This document shows positions 34,153 to 43,233 of a stretch of DNA of 64,000 nt, in pieces. Source of the stretch: Isoetes taiwanensis (lineage: Eukaryota > Streptophyta > Lycopodiopsida > Isoetales > Isoetaceae); contig JAJEKV010000025.1 in NCBI GenBank assembly GCA_021234155.1, positions 18,775,558 through 18,839,557 on the forward strand, given 5' to 3'. Position 1 is the first letter of the stretch. Each line of letters opens with the position of its first letter. Under the pieces are notes generated by a model that was given only the letters and a program-made list of their open reading frames with translations, did no database searches and had not been told where the DNA came from. The translations under genes were made by a program, and so were the position numbers.

Positions 34153-34938
34153 TTAATCTACACAAATCGACATGCCTGAGCCGATTTCTTCGGAGATGAC
34201 CTTGCCGTCCCATTGCTCCATGAACTGTGGGTACTGTTTTTCCAGATCTCTTTTGAGTACCCATGTCGTGTCTTCCACCGGCAAGTGTTTCCACTTGACC
34301 AAGTATTGGAGAAACTCCGATCTCCTTGTTTTCTTGAATGCTTTATCAAGAATTAGCTCTGGAACTATTTCTAACTGCTCTTCTGTCATTTCCAACATCG
34401 TTAGAGTGCCCAGGACTTCATCTGGGTTGGGAGTGTGCTTCTTCAGCAAACTCACGTGGAAGACTTTGTGGATCTTTAAGTGTGCTGGCAAGTCTAACTT
34501 GTAGGATTGGTTACCCACTCTCTTGACTATTTTGAAGGGTCCAGCCCACCTTGGAGCAAGCTTCTTGCAATTCCCGATGCGGAGCTTCGCCTGCTTCACC
34601 TTGATCTTGAGCCACACATTGTCGCCAACTTCGAACTCCCTGACTGTTCGATGCTTGTCGGCGATGCTCTTCTGACGACTCCTTGCTGCTAGGAGATATC
34701 CTCGTACTTCTTCCACGAGCTGCTGCATGTCGCTCAACATTTGTTGCGAGACTTCCACTTTTGACACGGGATTGTGCCAAGTGTCTGGAGTTAGGCATTG
34801 GTAGCCGTAGTTGATCATGAACGGCGACATTTGGGATGATTCCTGCTTGGTGCTATTGTATGCAAACTCCACCAAGTGAATAAATTCCTCCCACATACCT
34901 TGCTTGTTCCAGACATAGTTTCGGAGCATGTCTTCCAA
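34153..34938 (-). pseudogene. Chromovirus integrase C-terminus with chromodomain
   Basis: Same frame as the upstream integrase, after a stop at 34954-34956. It contains WEEFIHLVEFAYNST, then the GPY/F module (WAGPFKIVKRVGNQSYKLDL), FHVSLLKKH, and a chromodomain (LQYLVKWKHLPVEDTTWVLK). The chromodomain keeps the first Trp of the methyl-lysine cage (KWK) but has Leu where HP1-type domains have a second aromatic (KWKGF/Y). That fits the group II chromodomains of plant chromoviruses. In active elements this tail directs integration to particular chromatin. Confidence 0.9.
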
Positions 34939-34953
34939 TATTCTGTTGACACG

Positions 34954-35634
34954 CTATGTTTGCCCATCCCTCTGTGGATGGTAGGCCGTGCTCATGGATA
35001 GCTTCGTTCCAATCGTTGTGAAGAGATCCTGCCAGAAGGCACTAATGAACTTTGGATCTCGGTCGGAGATAATTTCCCTTGGCATGCCATGGAGTCTGAA
35101 GATCTCTTTGGTGAAGAGCTTTGCTGTATCCATAGCTGTGTCCGTGGTCCTGCAAGGCACAAAATGAGCCATTTTCGACAACTTGTCGACCACGACCATC
35201 AAAGCATCCTTACCTCTTACTGTCCTTGGCAGTCCTGTTATAAAGTCCATGCTGACGACCTCCCACTTAGCGTTTGGCACCGCTAATGGTTCCAATGCCT
35301 CTGGAATTCGAAGTTGTTCTGCCTTTGTTTGCTGGCATAGCTGACACTGCTTGATGTAGCGGGCTATCTGCTTCTTCATTCCCGGCCAATAGTAGCTGCT
35401 ACGCACTTTAAAGTATGTTTTCATGAATCCTGCGTGGCCAGCTATTGGGCTGTTGTGGGTGTCGTGGAGGATCAACTTTCTTACTCCCGATGATTCCGGC
35501 ACGCACAACTTGTTCTTATGGTATAGGAGGTTACCTTCCTTCTTAAAATTTTTGAAGGTTTCCCTCTCCTTATCCGTTCTCGCTTCCTTGCACAAGCTTG
35601 CCCATACTTCCCTGAAGTCCACATCTGTTGGCAA
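34954..35634 (-). pseudogene. Chromovirus integrase core
   Basis: H2C2 zinc site (HDTHNSPIAGHAGF...CQLCQQ) and catalytic core with the first Asp in SMDFITGLP and the second in IISDRDPKFIS. It ends YHPQRDGQT followed by TAG (34956-34954), exactly where the catalytic Glu is expected (GQTERVN in relatives). A single base change has therefore removed the active-site Glu and truncated the protein. A further stop lies upstream near 35640. Confidence 0.9.
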
Positions 35635-35772
35635 GGTTTCTTATATCTTTTTCCCGAAATCGCTGAAGAGAGTCGAAATTGCGTTGCAGTGCACCCTGGT
35701 TGTCAGCGGATGCCTTGAAAGCGCATCTGCTACCACATTAAGCTTCCCAGGCTTGTAGACTATCTCAAAGTC

Positions 35773-37029
35773 TTACTCCTCGAGAAACTCCATCCACCTT
35801 CGCTGCCTCAGATTCAGATGGGGTTGCGTGAATACATACTGGAGGCTCTGGTGATCAGTGTCCAGCTGGAACTTCCTCCCTAAGAGGTAATGCCTCCAGA
35901 TTCTCAATGCCCTGACAACTGCTAGCAGCTCTTGATCATGCGTCGGGTAACGCGTTTCGGCGTCGTTCATCTTCCTTGAGTCGTACACTATTACCCGCTC
36001 CTCTTGCATGAGCACTGCACCTGTGGCTATCTTGCTTGCGTCCGTTGCCACTAACTTGTCCTTTTCCGGGTCTGGCAGGGTTAAGACGGGGGCGGTTGTT
36101 AAAGCTTCCTTTAACAATTCAAATGCTGCCTGGGCTTTCTTAAGCCAATGGTCTGCCCAATTTTTCACTTTCTCCGCCTTTGTCAAGTCTGTCAGTGGGG
36201 CTGCTATCTTTGCGAAGTTCTTCACGAACTTTCTGTAATACCCTGCTAGGCCAAGGAAACTTCTGACCTCATGGACGTTCTTTGGTGCCGGCCATTGGAT
36301 TACTGCTTCAATCTTGGCAGGATCTGTCGAGATTCCTTCTGCTGAAATCACATGACCGAGGTATTCCACCTTTCCTGTTGCGAAGTGGCACTTCGACAAC
36401 TTGGCGTATAATTGATGCCTTCTTAACTTCTCGAACACCTTTCTTACATGTTGTACATGCTCTTCAACAGATTTGCTGTACACCAGAATATCGTCGAAGA
36501 ATACTATCACAAAGATGTCCAAGTATTCTCTGAAGATGTCGTTCATGAGTCTCATGAACGTAGCTGGGGCGTTGGATAGCCCAAATGGCATTACGGTGAA
36601 CTCGTAATGCCCATACCTGGTTCTGAAAGCTGTTTTGTGGATGTCCTCTTCCTTTATTCTGATCTGGTGATAACCTGACCTTAGGTCGATCTTAGAGAAG
36701 ACCTTTGCCCCTTGGAGCTGATCCATCAAGTCGTCTGATCTGGGGAGTGCGTACTTGTTTTTGATGGTGTGCTTGTTCAATTGTCTGTAATCTATGCACA
36801 TCCTCAAGCTTCCATCCTTCTTCTTGACAAAGAGGATGGGTGCCCCAAATGGTGAGACGCTGGGCCTGATGAAGCCTAGATCGAGCAATTCTTGCAACTG
36901 CTTCTTTAGCTCCGTGAGTTCATGTGTGGTCATTCTATATGGGGCCTTGCTCGCCGCCTTGGTCCCCTCGGTTCGAAAAGCTATCTCACACTCTACTCCC
37001 CCTGTAAGGAGGAAGCTTCTCGATCTCAT
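35773..37029 (-). pseudogene. Chromovirus reverse transcriptase and RNase H
   Basis: Classic Ty3/gypsy sequence: [55 protein letters not shown] (first catalytic Asp), [17 protein letters not shown] and the catalytic FFDDILVYS. RNase H follows with [18 protein letters not shown] and [13 protein letters not shown]. It stops at LEE before DFEIVY, where relatives have Tyr: a single-base nonsense change (TAA at 35773-35775). The linker between RNase H and integrase continues in the same frame. Confidence 0.95.
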
Positions 37030-37165
37030 CCGAAAGAGATCGGGAACTCGCGGATCAAGTTGGCGATTTGCTTGGGCAACTTGCCGAGCACTTTGTCTTC
37101 TTTGCTTCCCTCCGACTCGGGTTCCTCAACCTCGAGTTTGAAGATGTATGCTACCTGCTCGCTCT

Positions 37166-37765
37166 TTATAGACTTGAGCAGCTTTTTAACGTGAACATAC
37201 ACCGCATGACGGGAGTAACTTTTTTTACCTCGCGGATCTCAATGGCTTTGCCGCCGGGCGCTGGGAAGGTCACCTTCCGCTTTTCACAATCAATGATATT
37301 CCCCGCCGGTCCAAGATACTCCATTCCAACGATCAAGTCATACTTGCCAATGCCCATTACTTTTTCCCCATTTGGATATTAATCCCCGGCAAGTTGATGT
37401 CGGTTTATCCTTTTTCCAGTCAGATGTCTTATCGCTCCGCTTGCCAAGATTACGGGTCTTGGTTTGGACTTTAAGGGTTTCAATTTCAACATTTCAACCA
37501 TTCCTGGGATGCGGTTATGGCTACTCCCGGAGTCTATCAAGACTATGAAAGACTTGGCCTTTGCCTTCCCTATTGTGGAGATTACCTTGTACTGGCTCTC
37601 TGCCTGTTCTGTATCTATAGCAGCAAAGATGTGGCACTCACCCTGAATGTAATCTCGTGCTTCCTCGCCATCCTCGTCTGACGGAGTGTCCCATCCGCCT
37701 AATTCGCCAATACCGAGCTCATAACAAATGGGCGGTTCGCCTTCGGTGGCCCTGGCTGGAAACAT
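37166..37765 (-). pseudogene. Chromovirus aspartic protease
   Basis: In the frame adjacent to reverse transcriptase, separated by an indel between 37166 and 37029. It contains KSFIVLIDSGSSHNRI, the retroviral-type protease active site DSG, and later KYDLIVGMEYLG. A stop near 37380 splits it. It would process the polyprotein. Confidence 0.85.
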
Positions 37766-38912
37766 CTAAAGCGAGTCGCTTCTCCATGCATTCCTCGCCT
37801 TTTCTCCTTGGGCATCGCCGCAAGAAGGACCGTCTTTGCTTTGGAGTAGTTGGAACCTTCCCCGCTTGTCCTTGAAGGACACCTGCTTTCTTTCCCCGCC
37901 GTTTCCCACGGTTTGCTATTGTATGGGGACTTTCTGGACTTGGGCTGGCTGCCCTAGGACTGTAGCTCCCTGTTGCTTTGCCTCTATCCTGGTAGTAAGG
38001 CTGCCTCTGTGCGGTGTTCTGCGGCCCGGATCCTTGCAAACTAATTGCTTTGGATTCTGCTTCCGATACTGTTTTAGGGTCTATTGCCCTTATTTTTCCT
38101 GATTTCCTCGTTCAGTCCCTCTATGTAGCTTTCCACTGCATGTTTCTCGCTCAGCTTGACACATCTGATCTTAGCCTCATGAATTCTTGATTGTATACGC
38201 ACCGCTTGTAACCCCCTAACTGCAATCTGTAGAACTGCTGCATCATATTTGACTTGTGTTCCCGAGGAACATAGTGGCGCTTAAAAGCTTTCGCGAACTT
38301 CTTGAATCGGCATGCGTCTCTGCTCAACCCATGGGCCTTGGCATAGCCCTTCCACCATATGCGTGCCGCCCCTTTCAGGTTGGCTGTTGCCACCCTGCCT
38401 TTGTCCTTATCCTTCATTTCGTAGGCATTGCCATACTCGCTCATTTCGTCGAGCCATGCTTCTGCCTCTAAGCCGGATCTGTTTTTGCACGAGAACTGTT
38501 CGAGTTTCCGGGCTTTCCATACATTGCCCAGTGTTGAGTCCACCTTCTTCTGGTAGTCCAGGGCCTTAGTGTCCTTCTGTCTGTTGTCTCTACAATCCGG
38601 CGCCTGCTCGGCCTCTTTCTCGGACTCAGAATCCGAGGACGAGCTCGATTCGGAGGTCTCTGTGCTAGGGGACCTTCTTCTCTTACTCCTTCTCTTGTCT
38701 TTCCCCGACTTTCGGGGTGTCGTTTGTGGTCCGGATGATGCTTGGGCTGCTAGTAGGGCCTTTTATCCGCCCAGCTACATTTCTCGCATTCGGGCGACAT
38801 CTCCTCTTCTGAGGTCATGGGACCATATCCTTCGAAGAGGTTCCTTTGAAGGGGTTGCCTGTCAGGAGTCTCTTCATCTCTGTTGGGCCTCCTGTTTTGC
38901 TCGACCGTTCAT
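37719..38912 (-). pseudogene. Chromovirus gag
   Basis: The start is placed at the ATG at 38912-38910 (MNGRAKQEAQQR). The N-terminal part, in shifting frames, reads PMTSEEEMSPECEKC and then a basic, Ser-rich stretch (KRRSKRRRSPSTETSESSSS). The frame 38543-38151 is the retrotransposon gag core: AEAWLDEMSEYGNAYEMKDK, GAARIWWKGYAKAHG, FKKFAKAFKRHYVPREHKSN. A frameshift near 38150 leads to VKLSEKHAVESYIEGLNEEI. No intact CCHC knuckle was found. Confidence 0.8.
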
Positions 38913-39099
38913 TGTTCCCTATCTGCATACACAATTGGTCATGGTTGTACGATTAGTTTTATTTGTTCTCTTGTATTATATGTGATGTTGGTATAGTTGC
39001 GGAACAAAAATACATCAACAAAACACTTAAAGTGCAAAAGAAATTATATTCATATTAAATATATTAATACAAAAAGGCTCCCGGGATCAAGATTCCTAA

Positions 39100-40627
39100 C
39101 TATTCTTGATATCGCCGGTAGGATGGATTATCCTCTAGGAACTTCTTCACTTGGGCTGTTCCCACTGAATGTCCCAAGTTCCTGAGGACGTTGGCTGAAG
39201 ATCCACCCTGCAAGGCTCTCGCCAAATCTTCTATTCTACGCTCGGAGGTATAGGCTGCCGTTACGGCCAGTCTTCCTTGCCGTCTGTAAGGTATGGCGAA
39301 GTCGAAAACATCGAGTGCTACCGCTCTCTTCACCAGGATAGCATACTCGGTGTTGGGAGCTAGCCGAGCATGCCGGCCAAAGCCTGAGAGCGCAATTAGC
39401 ATCGATACTCCTTCCTCGCCCCTGGGGGTGAATTTGCGGTGAATTACCGCTATTCTCCCATCCATTAGCAGGGGAAGGTAATATCGCAACGACCTGTCGT
39501 TGTGTGACGGGTCCTCGCCTCCTCGGCCTCCAACTCTATGTCTCCCGGCATAGTCATCGACCTCCACTGTGGTGAGCTCCCGGTAGTCCCTGACTGTTGC
39601 TGAAGCTCTCCTGAGATCGAACTCGCCTCTTCGCACCCGGGGAGGGGTTGTCGAAGAACTCGCCGTTAAGATGTTCGAGGTCGCGTGGCGGATCCCCATC
39701 TGTTCCTGTAGAGCAAGGAACTCTTCCTCCGTCGGTAGTTCCCGCGCCTCCATAATCACGCCTCGATGTTGTCGAGGCTTGAATGCCCGAGTCGACTCTC
39801 CCCGTAAGTGTCGGCTTCCCTTACTTGGAGTGGGAAGTCGAGGGTTCCTCGGACGATGAAGTCGGTCCGTGTGCGATTCTGGAGTTGGTGCAACAATTAA
39901 GTCCGGTCGATACTCCCTTTCCCCGCACTCAGGGAGGTTTTGGATATCGGCTTAGGAGCAAATACTCTTAAGCCCTCGAGGATGATGGGGGCTAGGCTTG
40001 TGATACCTAGCCCAAGGGGTGGCGCGATCCTCGAGGAGTTTCCCGGCTTCTTTGAAGTCTTGCAACTCTTATTACGCTAGCCCCTGCTCTTCTGGCTGGT
40101 CGAGCTTCGGCGTAGTCTTCATCCTCTTCTTCTGACTCCTCGTTTTCTTCTCTTCCCTCTTGCTCCCGCTCATCATAGCGTAAGGAGTCAGTTGTTCTTC
40201 TTTGCTGGGCTAATGGGTCCACGTCCATGGGGGGAATGGAGGTTTCTCCCATGGGGTTCTCGAAGACGATGGGTAAGGTAAATGGCTAAAGCAAAGTTGA
40301 AAGAGAAGTATTTGGTCCCCGCTGACGATCGGGACCATTGGCTCTGGACGTCTTACTGGGCCTTGTTTGTGAGGTACTTGGCAATGTTTGGAACATCGCC
40401 TAAGGCTGCTTGAAGGGATTGCCTAGGAACAAAGTAGCCTATGCAAGGTGGAAGCTGTACTAAGGATGACCCTACCCTAGCTTGGAATTCGCGGGGGACT
40501 CGCTATATATGCGGGGTTGCGTGCAAGGTTGCTTGACATCTATCTCCTTCCTAAGACGCTGAAAAATCTCATCGATGTCACCTGAAAGGCCAAGGCTGTA
40601 CCATCTCAATAAATCGAGGGTTGCCAT
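39100..40627 (-). pseudogene. Chromovirus accessory gene B, unrecognised protein
   Basis: Likely start is the ATG at 40627, 114 bp after a TATA box; the first frame (MATLDLLRWYSLGLSGDIDE) closes at 40472. The same frame reopens at 40252 (MGETSIPPMDVDPLAQQRRT), followed by a Glu/Asp-rich stretch (EEDEDYAEARPARRAG). An intron or decay may separate the two. After an indel, the frame from about 39955 to 39100 gives a well-formed domain: MEARELPTEEEFLALQEQMG, SLRYYLPLLMDGRIAVIHRK, ILVKRAVALDVFDFAIPYRR, NLGHSVGTAQVKKFLEDNPS. I do not recognise it. It lies between gene A and gag, with its own promoter-like region. Confidence 0.55.
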
Positions 40628-40740
40628 GAGTTTAGTGAGGAAGAGAGTAGCAAACGGTTGCAAGAGCGCCTCAGGGAGCTGGAAAATCGGCTAAGGGGGC
40701 AGGAGCAAACTTGTAGGGTGCTACGTGTGAAATGAGGGAC

Positions 40741-40750
40741 CTATTTATAG
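40741..40750 (-). promoter_or_regulatory. TATA box of gene B
   Basis: Minus-strand CTATAAATAG, 114 bp before the presumed ATG. The sequence after it (CCCTCATTT..CACGT, later CAGCTCCCTGAGGCG) resembles the sequence after the gene A TATA box, which indicates that the two promoters share ancestry. Confidence 0.7.
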
Positions 40751-40939
40751 AAAAGGGGAAAACCCTAATTTTTGGGTGACTTGGAAAATTGTTGGGGTTG
40801 TGCAGTTCTAGCCTATGTTGAGGTAAAAATGGGAATTGGAAGACTAATTTAAGGGTTTGAGCATGACTGGATTACCTAAAGATGCTAATACAACAGGTTG
40901 AAGATCATTTGGACAAGTTCTGGTGAAGAAATGGTAGGA

Positions 40940-41007
40940 GGTCTCACAGCTAGCGCCTCGTCCAAAAACTAAACTTTAGTTTCTTGACCAGGCGCGACGT
41001 GTGAGAC
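40940..41007. repeat. 68-bp palindrome P1 upstream of gene B
   Basis: Imperfect palindrome with arms starting GGTCTCACAGCTAGCGCCTC and ending GGCGCGACGTGTGAGAC around an ACTAAACTTTAGTTT centre. One of four copies. Confidence 0.9.
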
Positions 41008-41139
41008 ATCAGTCCCATTTTGATCAAAACATGTCCAATTTAGGTAAAATAAGGGTGTAAGGATGATGGACTCATCAAATCAAGTAGAATTGACCCCTTA
41101 TTTGGTCAATTTGGGGCTGTTTTGGGCAAGTTTGGGCAA

Positions 41140-41207
41140 GGTCTCATAGCTAGCGCCTCGTCCAAAAACTAAAGTTTAGTTTCTTGACCAGGCGCGACCT
41201 GTGAGAC
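41140..41207. repeat. 68-bp palindrome P2 upstream of gene B
   Basis: Second copy, exactly 200 bp from P1. Arms GGTCTCATAGCTAGCGCC and GGCGCGACCTGTGAGAC, centre ACTAAAGTTTAGTTT. Confidence 0.9.
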
Positions 41208-41350
41208 ATCACACCTTTCGGTCTGTAATTGTCGTATTTCACTAAAACAAACACTAAAACCTTCTAATTTGTCCTACTTAAGCAAGTTCAGGCATCTAAA
41301 ATACTCAAAATTGATTTATATTACAAAATTCTTGACTATTTACAAAATGT

Positions 41351-42570
41351 TCAGGGTCGCTCTCCCTTGATGCGAGTAGCGAGTTGCATATCTTGCCTCA
41401 TCAGCGTCACTCGCTTCGCATGAACAGTGCAAGCCGTCGAGTCTTCAAAATGTTGCACTATTTTCTGCTCCGCCGCTTCCTGCAATGCCAGCAGCATCTC
41501 ATCCATAACCCTCATGTCAGTCTTGAAGTCCTGCATCACTTCTCTGACTAGACGGGCAAAGGGGGCACGGGGAATTAGGAGGCCGTAGCTGCGCTGAAAG
41601 TGTCGAATCTCCCGTAGTGCTCTTTGCTCGGCCTCTTTCCTGGTGAGCTTCTTCTTGGCTGGCTTTTTCGGGACCTTGGGCTTTGGTGGTGGTGGCCTTA
41701 GAGTCTGCTGCTTTGTTGGGTGTCCACCCTCGATGGTTCTGACTCTATTCTCCTGGTAGTAGGAGTTGTAAGCCTCCCACTCCTTCATGTATGCCTCGTG
41801 CTCCCGCATCTTTCGCTCGTAGATCTTTACGCTCTCGGGCAGGCCGGGGTTGCTTCTTCCTGTCCCACTTTGGATAAGGAGGGGGCTTCTGCACTTTGTC
41901 CGGTTGCTCCTCCTCGGGCGCTACCTGCTCGGTTACCACCTGCTCAACAATCGGGGGTTTGGAAGAGCTTGCCCCCCCGGTGTTGGGGTTATTGTCTTCG
42001 TCAGAATCCTCTGAGGAGGCCGGGGGCTGATCAGGTGGCTTTTGGGACCTCCTTGAGCTTCCTTGGGCTCCCCACCCATTTCCCTTTCTTTTGCTTCAGT
42101 TCCTCTGCCGCTTTCGCCTCCTCCTCTTCCCTCTTCCTCTTCTTCTGTTCCCTTTTCCTTTCTCGGCGTTCATACTTTGCGATAAACGCAGCGAGGTCTT
42201 CTTCCTCCGCCGGCTCAAGCCTCGGCTCGCTCACCTCCTGCTGCTCTTCTGCTTCTTTCTCTCGAATCCAGGCTTCAACTTGTTCTTCAATGGTCGGCTC
42301 TGGAGTCGGCATCCTTTGCTCCTCTCGGGCCTTGGTTCTCCTTTCCCGCTGCGCTCCCTCCTCTTCTTCCTCAATTATTTCCGTTCCTGCTTCTGAGTGT
42401 ACCTCTTCTTCCCTATTGTGCTCGTTCGAAGGTTCTCCCTCACTCGAAGAAGATTGGCCGTTGGGGTTAAGGAGGCGCTCCTGAAGCATGCGCCGAATCG
42501 TGCTGGCATCAACGGCGCTGGTCGATTCGCCTGGGCGGGCTTTCCTCGCAGTCTGCTTGGTCCGTGCCAT
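41351..42570 (-). pseudogene. Chromovirus accessory gene A: histone H3 with long N-terminal tail
   Basis: The ATG at 42570 opens MARTKQTARKARPGESTSAV: after Met removal, the first nine residues equal the canonical H3 tail, including K4 and K9, with Ala in place of Ser10. A linker of about 300 residues follows, with acidic (EEEEEG), Lys/Arg-rich (KYERRERKREQKKRKREEEE) and Pro-rich ([17 protein letters not shown]) parts. From 41620 to 41354 lies an H3 histone fold: [57 protein letters not shown]. By hand, about 53 of 89 positions match canonical plant H3 without a gap. The loop-1 length is canonical, unlike CenH3. Two one-base frameshifts break it, at an A4 run (42040-42043) and a C4 run (41847-41850). 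It sits between the primer site and gag, with its own TATA box. Confidence 0.93.
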
Positions 42571-42670
42571 GTTTGACGGTTCAAGAATCGGATATCGGGC
42601 GCCAAAGATCGCCTTAGGGAGCGGGAGCTGATTTCTAAGGCGGGAACGTGCAAATGAGGGGGGTCTACTT

Positions 42671-42680
42671 CTATTTATAG
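42671..42680 (-). promoter_or_regulatory. TATA box of gene A
   Basis: Minus-strand CTATAAATAG, about 100 bp before the gene A ATG and preceded by two 68-bp palindromes. The following sequence (CCCCTCATTTGCACGT, then CAGCTCCCGCTCCCTAAGGCG in shorter pieces) parallels the gene B promoter. Confidence 0.75.
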
Positions 42681-42780
42681 CTTGGCAAATTTTAGGTCAA
42701 AATTCAAGTTGCTCTATTTATCATGCTAAGGCACCTATTTAATTAAAACTTACACTTATTTCAGACTTTTTCTACTTATT

Positions 42781-42848
42781 GGTCTCACAGGTAGCGCCCT
42801 GTTCAAAAACTAAACTTTAGTTTTTAGACCAGGCGCTCGCTGTGAGAT
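42781..42848. repeat. 68-bp palindrome P3 upstream of gene A
   Basis: Arms GGTCTCACAGGTAGCGCC and GGCGCTCGCTGTGAGAT around ACTAAACTTTAGTTT. It lies about 100 bp upstream of the gene A TATA box. Confidence 0.9.
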
Positions 42849-42971
42849 CTTACACATTTTTAAGTAATTTAAGTAATTTAAACATGCTATTCTAAATAAT
42901 TCTTATCTCGGAGTTAGCCTTACCATATTACTTTTCTCAAATTCATCAATTTTAGTGTGTTCTTGGCTCGA

Positions 42972-43039
42972 TGTCTCACAGGTAGCGCCCTGTTCAAAAA
43001 CTAAAGTTTAGTTCTTTGACCAGGCGCGAGCTGTGAGAC
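42972..43039. repeat. 68-bp palindrome P4 upstream of gene A
   Basis: Fourth copy, 191 bp from P3. Arms TGTCTCACAGGTAGCGCC and GGCGCGAGCTGTGAGAC around ACTAAAGTTTAGTTC. It lies about 180 bp inside the primer-binding site. Confidence 0.9.
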
Positions 43040-43219
43040 CACCTTGTCTCGTTCTTTTTTTTTTGTCTTATTAAGTTCCAATTTCACTTAACTGTTACTA
43101 GCTTAGCATAAACTACAAAAATGAGAAAAAATTTTCCCACTTTTCGAGGCTTGAGGATCCTATCAAGTTAGTACTACTGGGAGCATGGTCAGTGCTCTGC
43201 TCTTGGTCTCCAAGAACAT

Positions 43220-43232
43220 GGCTCTGATACCA
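43220..43232 (-). promoter_or_regulatory. Chromovirus primer-binding site
   Basis: Minus-strand TGGTATCAGAGCC, one base inside the 5' LTR end. Complementary to initiator tRNA-Met. Confidence 0.95.
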
Positions 43233-43233
43233 T

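Noticed and set aside
39100-39759. Possible histone H4 likeness in gene B (DVFDFAIPYRRQGRL versus H4 DVVYALKRQGRTL)
   Set aside because: Only about a dozen positions fit, a gap is needed, and the rest of H4 does not align. Tempting beside an H3 gene, but not supportable by eye.
41351-41809. Gene A as a centromeric H3 (CenH3)
   Set aside because: The LLIP and RHFQ phrases look CenH3-like, but loop 1 has canonical H3 length with no insertion, and the N-terminus is the canonical H3 tail rather than a CenH3 tail.
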